64,000 nucleotides of DNA from Corallococcus soli (GTDB lineage: Bacteria; Myxococcota; Myxococcia; Myxococcales; Myxococcaceae). Under the pieces are notes generated by a model. That model made no database searches. It worked only from the letters and a program-made list of their open reading frames with translations, and was not told the DNA's origin. The stretch's first letter is position 1. Each line of letters starts with the position of its first letter. The DNA is taken from positions 310,001 through 374,000 of the forward strand of contig NZ_JAAIYO010000002.1 of assembly GCF_014930455.1 (NCBI RefSeq), written 5' to 3'. Positions 1 to 7,293 of this stretch are shown here, one piece after another. A program made the translations under genes and the position numbers.

Positions 1-350
1 AGCAGCCGGCGGTAGTCCTCGCTCGCGTATTGACTGCCGCAGGCGGAGTGATGGGGCCGGTGAGTGTCAAGGTAGTTGTGTGATGCCTGGAGGAAGCCAT
101 GGACCCGTAGGGTGAAAGTCCCGAGGCGGCAACAGGTCGAAGCCGCAGAGCTGGGGTGGCGCCGACAGGGGAGACCCCTGCGGTGAAGCCCACCGACAAA
201 GCCCCGTCTCAGCGAGGTGAGCGAGTGCGCGGGCCGTAACGACGCGTGACTGCCCAGTCGAGGCCCCGTCAATTGATGCCTCCGGGTGCCGAGCCGCCAC
301 AACTACGGCGAAGGCAGCAGGGCGTCCCCGCAGAATGACCGAGGGGCCGC
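1..350 (+). other. Possible group II intron domain I remnant
   Basis: No protein-coding frame looks real here. The stretch carries purine-rich, structured blocks (GGGTGAAAGTCCC near 109-121 and several GC-rich complementary pairs) of the kind seen in the 5' ribozyme half of bacterial group II introns, and the next features are insertion-sequence debris. I see no reverse transcriptase gene and no domain V, so if it is an intron it is a 5' fragment cut off by the left window edge or by later insertions. It could equally be unrelated intergenic DNA. The call rests on motif resemblance only. Confidence 0.25.
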
Positions 351-369
351 ACCCACTTCTCCGGCGCAC

Positions 370-465
370 GATCCGCTTGGCCGACCCTGGGGCGATCCGC
401 TTGGCCGACCCGGCTACGAACAGCTTGGCCGACCCGACTGCGATCCATTACCCCGGCCCGTTACA
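370..465. repeat. 24-bp tandem repeats (4 units, last one degenerate)
   Basis: Four consecutive 24-bp units start at 370, 394, 418 and 442. Units 1-3 share the core GCTTGGCCGACCC; the fourth keeps the period but has drifted. The array abuts the truncated tnpB of an IS66-type element and overlaps its last five bases (461-465). Short direct repeats are common at transposase-binding ends of mobile elements, so this may be the end of another element that truncated the IS66 copy. That role is inference; the periodicity is seen directly. Confidence 0.75.
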
Positions 466-565
466 ACGCCGTGCGCACCAGCGCCATGAGCCCGTCGATG
501 GACTTGCGCATGTCCACCGGCTCGGTCGCCAGCACCACGCGCATCGACGCAGGCAGCGTGAACAC
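461..565 (-). pseudogene. IS66-type TnpB (Orf2), N-terminal fragment
   Basis: This short reading frame starts with GTG four bases downstream of the tnpA-like gene. It encodes 34 residues matching the start of the IS66 TnpB family: VFTLPASMRVVLATEPVDMR, then KSIDGLMALVR. The family is normally about 110-120 residues. Here it stops at TAA where the 24-bp tandem repeats begin, so it is truncated. No TnpC transposase follows, so the element cannot move by itself. Order and spacing (tnpA then tnpB, same strand) are as in intact IS66 elements. Confidence 0.75.
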
Positions 566-569
566 CGCC

Positions 570-884
570 TCACCGCCCCAGCGCCGCGACGAGTTGCGCG
601 ACGTACCCCACGTCGGTGCCCATGGCGAATCGCACGCGCGCTCCGCTTGCCGCCATCACCTCCAGCATGGACTCGGACGCCACGGGGCTCGTCGCCACCT
701 GCACTGGCAACAATCGCACCGGCTCGGCTCGCGCCGTCGCGGCCCGCCGCCTCCGGTACACCCACGACTGCAGCGTGCTCAACCTCACGCCCCGAGCCAA
801 CGCGAACTCCCGCTGCGTCTGGCCGCTGGCCTCGAACGATTCCGCGATGCGCGCCCACTCCGGCTTCTCCACCTGCTTCGACAT
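570..884 (-). CDS. IS66-family accessory protein TnpA (Orf1)
   Basis: This 104-aa protein is the first accessory gene of an IS66-type insertion sequence. Its N-terminal half has the helix-turn-helix signature of the family, running from the EWARIAESFEASGQTQREFA segment to LSTLQSWVYRRRR. The C-terminal half is the variable part (VRFAMGTDVGYVAQLVAAL). I chose the ATG at 884 because family members begin around MSKQVEKPEW; upstream in-frame codons belong to the terminal repeat region. It is followed by a truncated tnpB, and the element's outer end is at 927-953. It is probably intact as a reading frame but belongs to a dead element. Confidence 0.8.
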   Translation of the reverse strand: MSKQVEKPEWARIAESFEASGQTQREFALARGVRLSTLQSWVYRRRRAATARAEPVRLLPVQVATSPVASESMLEVMAASGARVRFAMGTDVGYVAQLVAALGR

Positions 885-926
885 GCCCGGAAGCGTCCGT
901 CGCGTGCCGCGCCCCCGGCAATCCCT

Positions 927-953
927 CACGGCACGTCGTTGGCCGGACGGTTA
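927..953 (-). repeat. IS66-type terminal inverted repeat (element extends leftwards)
   Basis: Read on the minus strand this begins GTAACCGTCCGGCCAACG. IS66-family ends typically begin with GTAA. It lies just upstream of the tnpA-like gene and marks the exact point where the IS5-type transposase reading frame to its right is interrupted. A 21-bp identical core in opposite orientation is present at 6693-6713. Confidence 0.65.
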
Positions 954-1253
954 CCGCGAGAGGTCCACCTTGCCGCGCAGTCCGAACTCATCCATCAGCC
1001 GCGCCTGGAGCTGTTCCCACGCGCCGGCCCGGGTCCATTCCTCCAACCTGCGCTAGGCTGTCATGCCCGACAGGCCGAACTGCTTGCGAGGCAGCATCTC
1101 CCACGGGATGCCGCTTCTGAGCACAAAGACGATGGCCTCCAGCGCCGCCCTATCGTCCGCCCGAGGACGGCCCAGCTTCTTCTTGGGCCGGGGCGGTGGT
1201 AACAAGGGAGCTACGCGCTGCCAGAAGGCGTCGGGAACGAGTTCGCGGACCAT
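954..1253 (-). pseudogene. IS5-family transposase, N-terminal part, nonsense mutated and truncated
   Basis: The frame from the ATG at 1253 begins MVRELVPDAFWQRVAPLLPP and continues through GRPRADDRAALEAIVFVLRS and GIPWEMLPRKQFGLSGMTA. This is the N-terminal domain of IS5-family (IS4/IS5 superfamily) DDE transposases. At 1053-1055 an in-frame TAG stands where the family usually has a tryptophan codon (TGG). The same frame then continues with RRLEEWTRAGAWEQLQARLM. It is cut at 954 where IS66-like sequence begins, so the catalytic DDE core is missing. Two inactivating events are therefore visible: a nonsense change and an insertion. Confidence 0.8.
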
Positions 1254-1317
1254 ACGCCTCAACCTGGGGACGCCCCTTCCGCTCGGCCAGTCCGGCCCTG
1301 ACTTTAGTTGGTCGCTG

Positions 1318-3060
1318 TTAGCGACTCGAACGTCCGTCCGGAAAGAGATTCTCCCACTCAGCAGCGAGGAATTGATGCAGTGATGCCGCCGCCGTATAGG
1401 CAGCATAAGGTTGCCACGCATCGTTTTTGTTGTTGTCGGCGAAGTCGCATACTGACTTGAAGGCCAGGTACGGAATTTCAGGGGAGACCGTGTCGCGACA
1501 GGCACAATGCACTGCGTATGCTTCCATTTCGAGGCCGATAAGCTTGCGCCAATGCAGCTCAATGTCGTCAACCACCTTGCGGGTAGCGACGACATTGGGA
1601 CCCGAGGCGAGCGGGCCAATGACTAATTTGGGTGGCCGCTCAGGCTTGGGGCCAGCCCAATTGCGCCAGACATCATACAGCCCGCGACCGTTGGCTTGCC
1701 ACTCCTTTAGTAAGGACAAGAGCCGCGAATTGATATGGGCCGGATTGGGGTCCGGGCTGAATGCGAGCTTCTCTCCGTCATCGGTGAGTTTTCCCGAGGT
1801 GTAGTCAAACGTAATGTTTGGCGAGAGTACGTCACCGAAGCCTCCGGAGTCCACGCGGGACCCGGCTGCGATGCCTACCATTGCAACGAGCCGAGGCTTG
1901 AAGCGGAGGATCATTTTTGTGGCCAGCGCGGCAGAGGCGGGGGCGCCCATGTGGTTGGGTGCAGCCGCGATCACCTGTAGGCGTGTGCCCGCTGTGGTCG
2001 TGTAGCCACCTTGATGGTAGGCCTGTGGGTCGCTGGTATTGCCAGGAAGCTTCTTCCATGGCTCTTCACCTGTCTTGAGCACCTTCTCGAGTTCCGGTAC
2101 ACGCAAGGCGCAGATGATAGCTACGTCGAACGGTGGCTCTTGGGTGGACATGTTTGACTCACCTTTTGCCGCATTCAGAAATGATGTGAATTGTTGGGGA
2201 GGGGCGAATTGGCTCGTGGATGAGCGAGGTGAGGTCGCGGAATCGGCCTGCGTGTATAGATCAATTCGTTTGAGCAGAGCACCGATCCCATAATGTGCCT
2301 TGCTGAGTGCTTCAAGGAGCTGGTTGCCTGAATACTGGTGGACGGCACTGGGCCGAACCAGCGCGGTCCTTAGTTGATTCAATATCTCTTGCGCAAGGGG
2401 GGAAATATTGGGCAAGAGTTTTTCAAAGGCATGTGAGGCATTCTGAGTCCATGATTGAGCAAGTCGAAGGGAGTCGTCGAATTCAAGCTCCGACTCGATG
2501 GGCATTCGGAGGATTCTTTCGAGCTGCTCCTCGATACTTTTTAGTTGGTGGCGCGCATCCTCAGTCTTGCTGACGGGAGTATGAGGCGTGGCGGGCGTCT
2601 CCGATACAGGTAGCTGAACTGACGTCTTGCTCAGGCTCGCTAAATCGACGTTCTCCATTCGGACCAGGCGTGGTGGATCGATCTGAAAAATGATGCCCGC
2701 TTTGCCTAGTAGTTGGTTGACGACGTGGTGAGATGGAACGATGTGGCCACTTGCGCGGAGATCCTCAATAGCCATCCAGAGCTTGTCCACGAATCCAGGG
2801 GCATTACCGATTGACCGGCGAAGTGCCCGGCCCATGTCCGTCTCAGCCCAGGACGCGTCACTACTCATTCCAGGGTTTCCAAATCGGCGCTTGACTGTTT
2901 CGTACACCTCTTGGGGATCGTCAGATGAGCCAACGATCTCTTCGACAAGGCGCTCGACCGCCGATACCGCCTCGTTTGGCACAGGAAATACTCCCTCGGA
3001 GAAGCGCCAGTCGCTCGGATAGTTCAGGGGCATACGAGCCAATCCTACCGCGTTCGCCAC
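1318..3060 (-). CDS. Probable conflict-system protein: AbiJ/effector-associated-like N-terminal domain + nucleoside phosphorylase-fold nucleosidase
   Basis: This 580-aa protein has two parts. Residues ~1-110 form a compact helical domain (SWAETDMGRALRRSIGNAPG ... VPSHHVVNQLLGKAG ... IDPPRLV) resembling AbiJ N-terminal or effector-associated domains of bacterial conflict systems; this is recalled resemblance, not a search. Residues ~110-310 are a helical linker. From ~315 the phosphorylase superfamily fold of MTA/SAH nucleosidases is clear: DVAIICAL, MVGIAAG, the ribose-site LEMEAYAV and the catalytic-Asp motif SVCDFAD. Such nucleosidases act as suicide effectors that cleave adenine nucleosides or NAD in several antiphage systems; that role here is inference. 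GTG at 3060 is used; ATG at 3033 is a credible alternative. Its codon use and GC are visibly lower than the core genes, which suggests transfer. It has no same-strand partner gene. Confidence 0.75.
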   Translation of the reverse strand: MANAVGLARMPLNYPSDWRFSEGVFPVPNEAVSAVERLVEEIVGSSDDPQEVYETVKRRFGNPGMSSDASWAETDMGRALRRSIGNAPGFVDKLWMAIEDLRASGHIVPSHHVVNQLLGKAGIIFQIDPPRLVRMENVDLASLSKTSVQLPVSETPATPHTPVSKTEDARHQLKSIEEQLERILRMPIESELEFDDSLRLAQSWTQNASHAFEKLLPNISPLAQEILNQLRTALVRPSAVHQYSGNQLLEALSKAHYGIGALLKRIDLYTQADSATSPRSSTSQFAPPQQFTSFLNAAKGESNMSTQEPPFDVAIICALRVPELEKVLKTGEEPWKKLPGNTSDPQAYHQGGYTTTAGTRLQVIAAAPNHMGAPASAALATKMILRFKPRLVAMVGIAAGSRVDSGGFGDVLSPNITFDYTSGKLTDDGEKLAFSPDPNPAHINSRLLSLLKEWQANGRGLYDVWRNWAGPKPERPPKLVIGPLASGPNVVATRKVVDDIELHWRKLIGLEMEAYAVHCACRDTVSPEIPYLAFKSVCDFADNNKNDAWQPYAAYTAAASLHQFLAAEWENLFPDGRSSR

Positions 3061-3521
3061 GGGGGTAGCCCCCCATTTCGAACGGACAAGTTACTAACGC
3101 ATGGGACCAAGCTAGGATTGGACGCGAAAGCACTCGAGGGGAAGTCAACCTGCCTGTCTGTCCGGAACATCGGCGGCGATTCGGCGCCGATTGGCCGCTC
3201 CCGTCCTTGTCTCCCGTCGCCTCTATGGGCGGAGCCGAGCCGACCGCGTCAGATTGCTGATGGTTCAGCTCGCGACCACCCGGTACTCGGCTTCTCGTTC
3301 CGGCTGGGTAAGGAGGGCTTCGACCTGGACGCGAAATACCCAACGGGCCCAACCGGGCGCGATGCACAAAGCCACCTTCGCCGTGTCGTCTGCTGGCGGA
3401 GAAGGGGGAACTGTGGGACGCCCTGGGCCTGTGTCCACCGCGTTCGCCGTTGCCGCCTACCTCCCCTGGGCGATTGACGCCAGCCGCGCTCCCAACGCCT
3501 ACTGCTGTCGGAGGTGGCCCC
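3061..3521. other. Intergenic; no supported gene
   Basis: This is the upstream region of the nucleosidase-domain gene. Several open frames exist but none has convincing codon bias, a recognisable domain or a good ribosome-binding site. The promoter of the divergent left-hand gene should lie here. I see no clear terminator, repeat or RNA. Confidence 0.4.
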
Positions 3522-3735
3522 ATGCGGATGCGACTGACGCGGGATGTGGAGCAGGAGGCCGACGGCCGGCGGGAGCTGACGGTGGAGGTCTTCGTCCCTG
3601 AGCGGCGAAAGCGGCGTCGCTGAGTTCCAGCCCGCGGGCGCTGAGTGGTGCGTGCGCTGGCTGAGTGGAACGGCGGACCTCAACCGCCAGGGCAACGGCA
3701 CGGCCACGGTGCGGGTGACGGAGCCGGGGCTGTAA
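3522..3735 (+). pseudogene. Possible small frameshifted gene of unknown function
   Basis: A GGAGGTG ribosome-binding motif sits 5-6 bases before an ATG at 3522. The first frame reads MRMRLTRDVEQEADGRRELT then VEVFVPER and stops at 3623. The +1 frame takes over with SGESGVAEFQPAGAEWCVRW and continues to TAA at 3735 with similar composition. This looks like one gene of about 70 codons broken by a single-base shift near 3590-3600. I do not recognise the family. It may instead be two unrelated short frames. Confidence 0.25.
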
Positions 3736-3799
3736 CGCGTGCGGAGCGTTGCGAGTGCCCGGTGCTCCCTGGACGCCTATGTCGAGGTGACGGAACAGG

Positions 3800-3886
3800 A
3801 TGGTTGTCGCTACCCGCTACGACAAGATGGCGACCAGCTACCTCGCCGTCCTGCATGTCGCAGCCATGCTTCTATGGCTGCGTTAA
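3800..3886 (+). pseudogene. IS5-family transposase, C-terminal scrap
   Basis: The 28 codons VVATRYDKMATSYLAVLHVA then AMLLWLR match the C-terminal end of IS5-family transposases (the RYDK...YLA...HLAA...WLR pattern). No catalytic core is present upstream. It is on the plus strand, opposite to the N-terminal fragment at 954-1253, so the two pieces are not halves of one simple copy. It shows repeated insertion and decay around the cargo genes. Confidence 0.6.
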
Positions 3887-4216
3887 CCAGGGACAGCCCC
3901 CAGTCCCCTTCAAGGTTCGGGACCGCTGGGCGTTCTACGCACTTGCCGAGCGCAACGAAAGCTGGGCGTGCTACCCTTGCAGACATGACGCTGGCGACGT
4001 GCGGCCCGAAGGCCAGTTCACCGCCAAGCTGTGGCTGAAATACTGCGCCATGATGCCGCCCTACACGGACAAGATGCAGAAGCTTCTAACCAAGGAATGG
4101 GCGGGGCCCTATACGGCCGCTACAGAACCTGAACGTTCACCGACCGACTAACGCGGCGCTCCGCACATCACCGACGCCGTCGGGACTCGCCTCGTTCGAC
4201 CTACAAACGCCGCCAC
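3887..4216. other. Intergenic; no supported gene
   Basis: This region lies between the transposase scrap and the DUF4238 gene. Open frames exist, one of them cysteine-bearing (CFYGCVNQG), but nothing can be tied to a family. It probably carries the end of the IS5 copy and the promoter of the downstream gene. Confidence 0.35.
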
Positions 4217-6652
4217 ATGTCCATCACACGCGATAACCATTACGTCCCGATCTGGTACCAGCGCGGCTTTCTCGAGACGGGTTGCACCCAGCTCGCGTAT
4301 CGTGACCTTCGGCCGAAAGCCCATCATCTGCCAGATGGGAGTCTCAAGCCCGGCCGTTCCCGCTTCAAATCCTCGCCCAAGCAATGCTTTGTCCAGCGCG
4401 ATTTATACACGACGGCGTTCGGCGACCTACTGAACGACGAAATTGAACGGCGGCTCTTCGGCCAGATAGACGCCGACGGCGCTCCGGCGGTTAAGGCACT
4501 CATCGGGGAGGACCCGAGTGCCTGGCACACGCACTTCGAGATGATGTTCCGCTTCATCGACATCCAGAAGTTGCGGACGCCCAAGGGGCTCGACTGGCTG
4601 AAGATGAGCTACCCCCGCCTATCCCAGAACGAGTTGATGATGGAGATGCAGGGCATTCAGGCGATGCACTGCACAATCTGGATGGAGGGCGTGCGCGAGA
4701 TCGTGTCTGCTGCGGATTCGGAAGTGAAGTTCATCATCAGCGACCATCCCGTTACCATCTACAACCATGGTGTGCCGCCGACTGCCGCCGGCTGTCGCTA
4801 CCCACTCGATCCATCGATTGCGCTCAAGGGCTCGCAGACGATCTACCCCCTCGATCGTGACCATTGCCTGATCCTTACCAACTTCGAATACGCGAAGGAC
4901 AAGAACGCCGCGCCGCTTGAGAGGCGCACCTTCGCGCGGAACTTCCGCACCTCGTTCACGAGGACGGACACGTTCGTACGGACGCGCCGGCTCAGCGCAG
5001 ATGATGTCCGCCGAATCAACCGCGTGATCAAGGTGCGCGCTCACCGCTACGTCGCCGCAGGTCGCGAGGAGTGGCTGGACCCCGAGGTGGGCGACATGAC
5101 TCCATGGGATTCACTGAGGGAGGTGCTCCGCCCTCCCCAGGAGGCTCTCTGGCGCTTCGGCGGCGACCTCTTCGCCGGCTTCGAGGACGGGCGCGTCTAC
5201 TACCAGGACGCGTTCGGTCGGACCGAGAAGGAGGCTGATTTCCTCAAGAAACCGCCGCCGAAGGTCGATCTGTCTCCTCGTGACGTCTGTGGTTGCGGCT
5301 CAGGTAAGTTGTTTGGCGTCTGCTGCCAGCCATTGCCGCAGCAGCTCCGGCCAATCTGGACCGAGCGCGGGATTCGCGAGCGCAACCTTATGCTTTATCG
5401 AGGGATCGAGGGAATACTTGGGCTCGGCAAGGCGCCAGATTGGCTGGAAGTGAGGCGCGCCCTGTCGGACGAGCAGATCCGCGATGTTCACAGCCTCTAC
5501 CGAGCGCTGTGGCCGATCGAGACCGACATCCTGAAGCTCCTGCCGAAACCCGACGGCCGACCTCGCGCGGTCTACACCGGGCTTCTACATCCCATGGCTA
5601 TCATGGAGTTTGCCTTTGGTTCGGCGCTCTACTTCGGTGAACTCATCATCGAGAGCCCGTTCCTCCACGCGGCGAACATGCGCCCAGAGTTCAGCCCGAT
5701 CGAAAATCCCCGCAGATACCATCAGGAATTCATCAAGACCGTGTTCCTGTTCCTGAAGCTGATGCCGTTGGTCGAGGCGGGTTACGTCAATCTGATTCCT
5801 AATCCGACGGTGTTCGACATCTACCTGCAGCAGCAGATGATGCAGATGGCGAATGTGCGGTCGGCCGGCAGTCGCATCTCCCCGGCCGAAGATAAGCGCG
5901 CGATGCGGTTGATGGACCAGGACTGTCGCCGCAGCCTGATGTCGATGCCCGAGGAATACCACCTTGCGCAGTTTCGAAAGATGTCGCCAAAATTGGACGC
6001 CTATGGCCGCGACGCAGCCATCGCTGGCTTCCGGCGACTTCGGGAGCTCGACCCGTTAGCGGCGGTGCAGGACGGACTGATGGATGGGGGGAAAGATAGC
6101 GGCCAGTACAGCAGTTTTAGGATGGCGCCGAACTTTGAGATGGCTCTTTACCTCGCCCAGGCCACGGGCGCCTCGATCGTCACCGACTCACCGCACCGCT
6201 GGAAGGAAGTTCAACTGGCCGTGCTGCGCCAGGGTGGCTGCCAGCCCCCTGAGGTCGCCGAGTTCGCCCGCGCTCTTGCCGCGACGCCTCTTGGGTTCGT
6301 TAATGAAATCGAGGACTATATGCGCGTCTCGGCGACGGGCGCTTACGAAGGTTACGGACCGCTGTTCCGCGACGTGTTCAGCTGTCTCTCCGAACTGGGC
6401 CATCAGGGCGCGAAGCCCAACTGGGATGCCCAGCTCGCTAGTCGGCTGGAGCAGCTCAACCGCGAGGCGCAAAGGCAGATGAGGCAGACCGTCCCCTCCT
6501 TTACTCAGGGCGTGGTGCGCGGCATCTTTCCCACTCACGGCATCCAGCACAACAACGTCAGCCGGCTGCTGCTGATGTCCAGCTCTGAGCACCACCTGCC
6601 CAGCGTGCCGATGGCCTTCTTCATCGAGCCGGCGCCCGACCAGAAGGCGTAA
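4217..6652 (+). CDS. DUF4238 domain + SEC-C motif protein, 811 aa
   Basis: The N-terminal ~290 residues fit the DUF4238 family. They begin with the diagnostic DNHYVPIWYQRGFL and contain IISDHPVTIYNHG, a typical internal motif in which a small domain scans for its own start. At about residues 357-370 there is a perfect SEC-C zinc-binding motif, CGCGSGKLFGVCC (C-x-C-x-S-G-K-x4-C-C). The remaining ~440 residues form a mostly helical region I do not recognise, with no transmembrane segment. Usual DUF4238 proteins are about 250-350 aa, so this is a large fusion. The codon use is less GC3-biased than the core genes. It sits between insertion-sequence ends next to a nucleosidase effector-like gene, so a defence role is plausible but unproven. 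The ATG is supported by the conserved start. Confidence 0.75.
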   Translation: MSITRDNHYVPIWYQRGFLETGCTQLAYRDLRPKAHHLPDGSLKPGRSRFKSSPKQCFVQRDLYTTAFGDLLNDEIERRLFGQIDADGAPAVKALIGEDPSAWHTHFEMMFRFIDIQKLRTPKGLDWLKMSYPRLSQNELMMEMQGIQAMHCTIWMEGVREIVSAADSEVKFIISDHPVTIYNHGVPPTAAGCRYPLDPSIALKGSQTIYPLDRDHCLILTNFEYAKDKNAAPLERRTFARNFRTSFTRTDTFVRTRRLSADDVRRINRVIKVRAHRYVAAGREEWLDPEVGDMTPWDSLREVLRPPQEALWRFGGDLFAGFEDGRVYYQDAFGRTEKEADFLKKPPPKVDLSPRDVCGCGSGKLFGVCCQPLPQQLRPIWTERGIRERNLMLYRGIEGILGLGKAPDWLEVRRALSDEQIRDVHSLYRALWPIETDILKLLPKPDGRPRAVYTGLLHPMAIMEFAFGSALYFGELIIESPFLHAANMRPEFSPIENPRRYHQEFIKTVFLFLKLMPLVEAGYVNLIPNPTVFDIYLQQQMMQMANVRSAGSRISPAEDKRAMRLMDQDCRRSLMSMPEEYHLAQFRKMSPKLDAYGRDAAIAGFRRLRELDPLAAVQDGLMDGGKDSGQYSSFRMAPNFEMALYLAQATGASIVTDSPHRWKEVQLAVLRQGGCQPPEVAEFARALAATPLGFVNEIEDYMRVSATGAYEGYGPLFRDVFSCLSELGHQGAKPNWDAQLASRLEQLNREAQRQMRQTVPSFTQGVVRGIFPTHGIQHNNVSRLLLMSSSEHHLPSVPMAFFIEPAPDQKA

Positions 6653-6686
6653 ACGAGGCTGCGCAGCCCGATGTCGTTCGGCATTT

Positions 6687-6713
6687 GGTATTCGTCCGGC
6701 CAACGACGTGCCG
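6687..6713 (+). repeat. Second IS66-like terminal repeat (solo end, faces right)
   Basis: The sequence beginning GGTATTCGTCCGGCCAACG is identical over 21 bp (6693-6713) to the inverse of 929-949 and differs by two bases in the outer GTAA part. No IS66 genes follow on the right, so this is a solo or decayed end. Together with 927-953 it brackets the cargo region 954-6686. Confidence 0.7.
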
Positions 6714-7293
6714 AGAGGCGCTGAGTGAGGCGTCGGCGCGGTGGACCGCCAGGCGCGCGGATACCTCACACGCCAGCGCCACGGGCCCTGGCTGTCTCTC
6801 GCCCGCTGGCAGTACGTCTCGAAGCGCTCCATGTGGCGATGGGTGCGGCCGGCGTCGTAGGGCGTCCTCTGGGTAGAGCTGCGCTGGCGTAGGGCGCTCC
6901 AAGATTCGTTTCTTGAGCGGACCAGCTCCCCTGTCGCTGCTCGAAATACGAACGCTTCGAAGGCACAGCGTGCGGGAAACGATGCCTCGTGGTCCGATTG
7001 CCTCGTAGGCGCATCTCTCGACCGGATGATGGGCGGCGGTAGCCTCTGACCTCGATTCTGCGGCGCAGTGGCTGGCTCTGAGCAGGCGTGACTACCGGAT
7101 ATTCGGGGCTAGCGAGAAGCATGCGTCGGCGACGCGTCATTGCATGCACAGTCCTACGGATGGGTCCGGAGAATGCTGGACTTGACGGCGTGGAGGTGGG
7201 TGAGCGTGCGCAGTTGCCTCTGTGATGCCATGCGGTCCGCACGGGGCGCGGCAGAATTCTGGCGTGCTGGCTACGGTCGGGAAGAATTGCCGG
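6714..7293. other. Intergenic remnant; no supported gene
   Basis: This ~580-bp stretch has no believable reading frame. It lies between a solo IS66-like end and a dead integrase-core transposase, so it most likely consists of decayed mobile-element ends. I could not define the left end of the transposase element inside it. Confidence 0.4.

Noticed and set aside
3118-3480. Short open frames in the gap upstream of the nucleosidase gene
   Set aside because: They have no ribosome-binding site, no family resemblance, and composition unlike both the core and the cargo genes.
954-3886. The two IS5-type fragments as halves of one transposon carrying the nucleosidase gene
   Set aside because: They are on opposite strands and are an N-terminal and a C-terminal piece, so they cannot be the ends of a simple composite element without further rearrangement.
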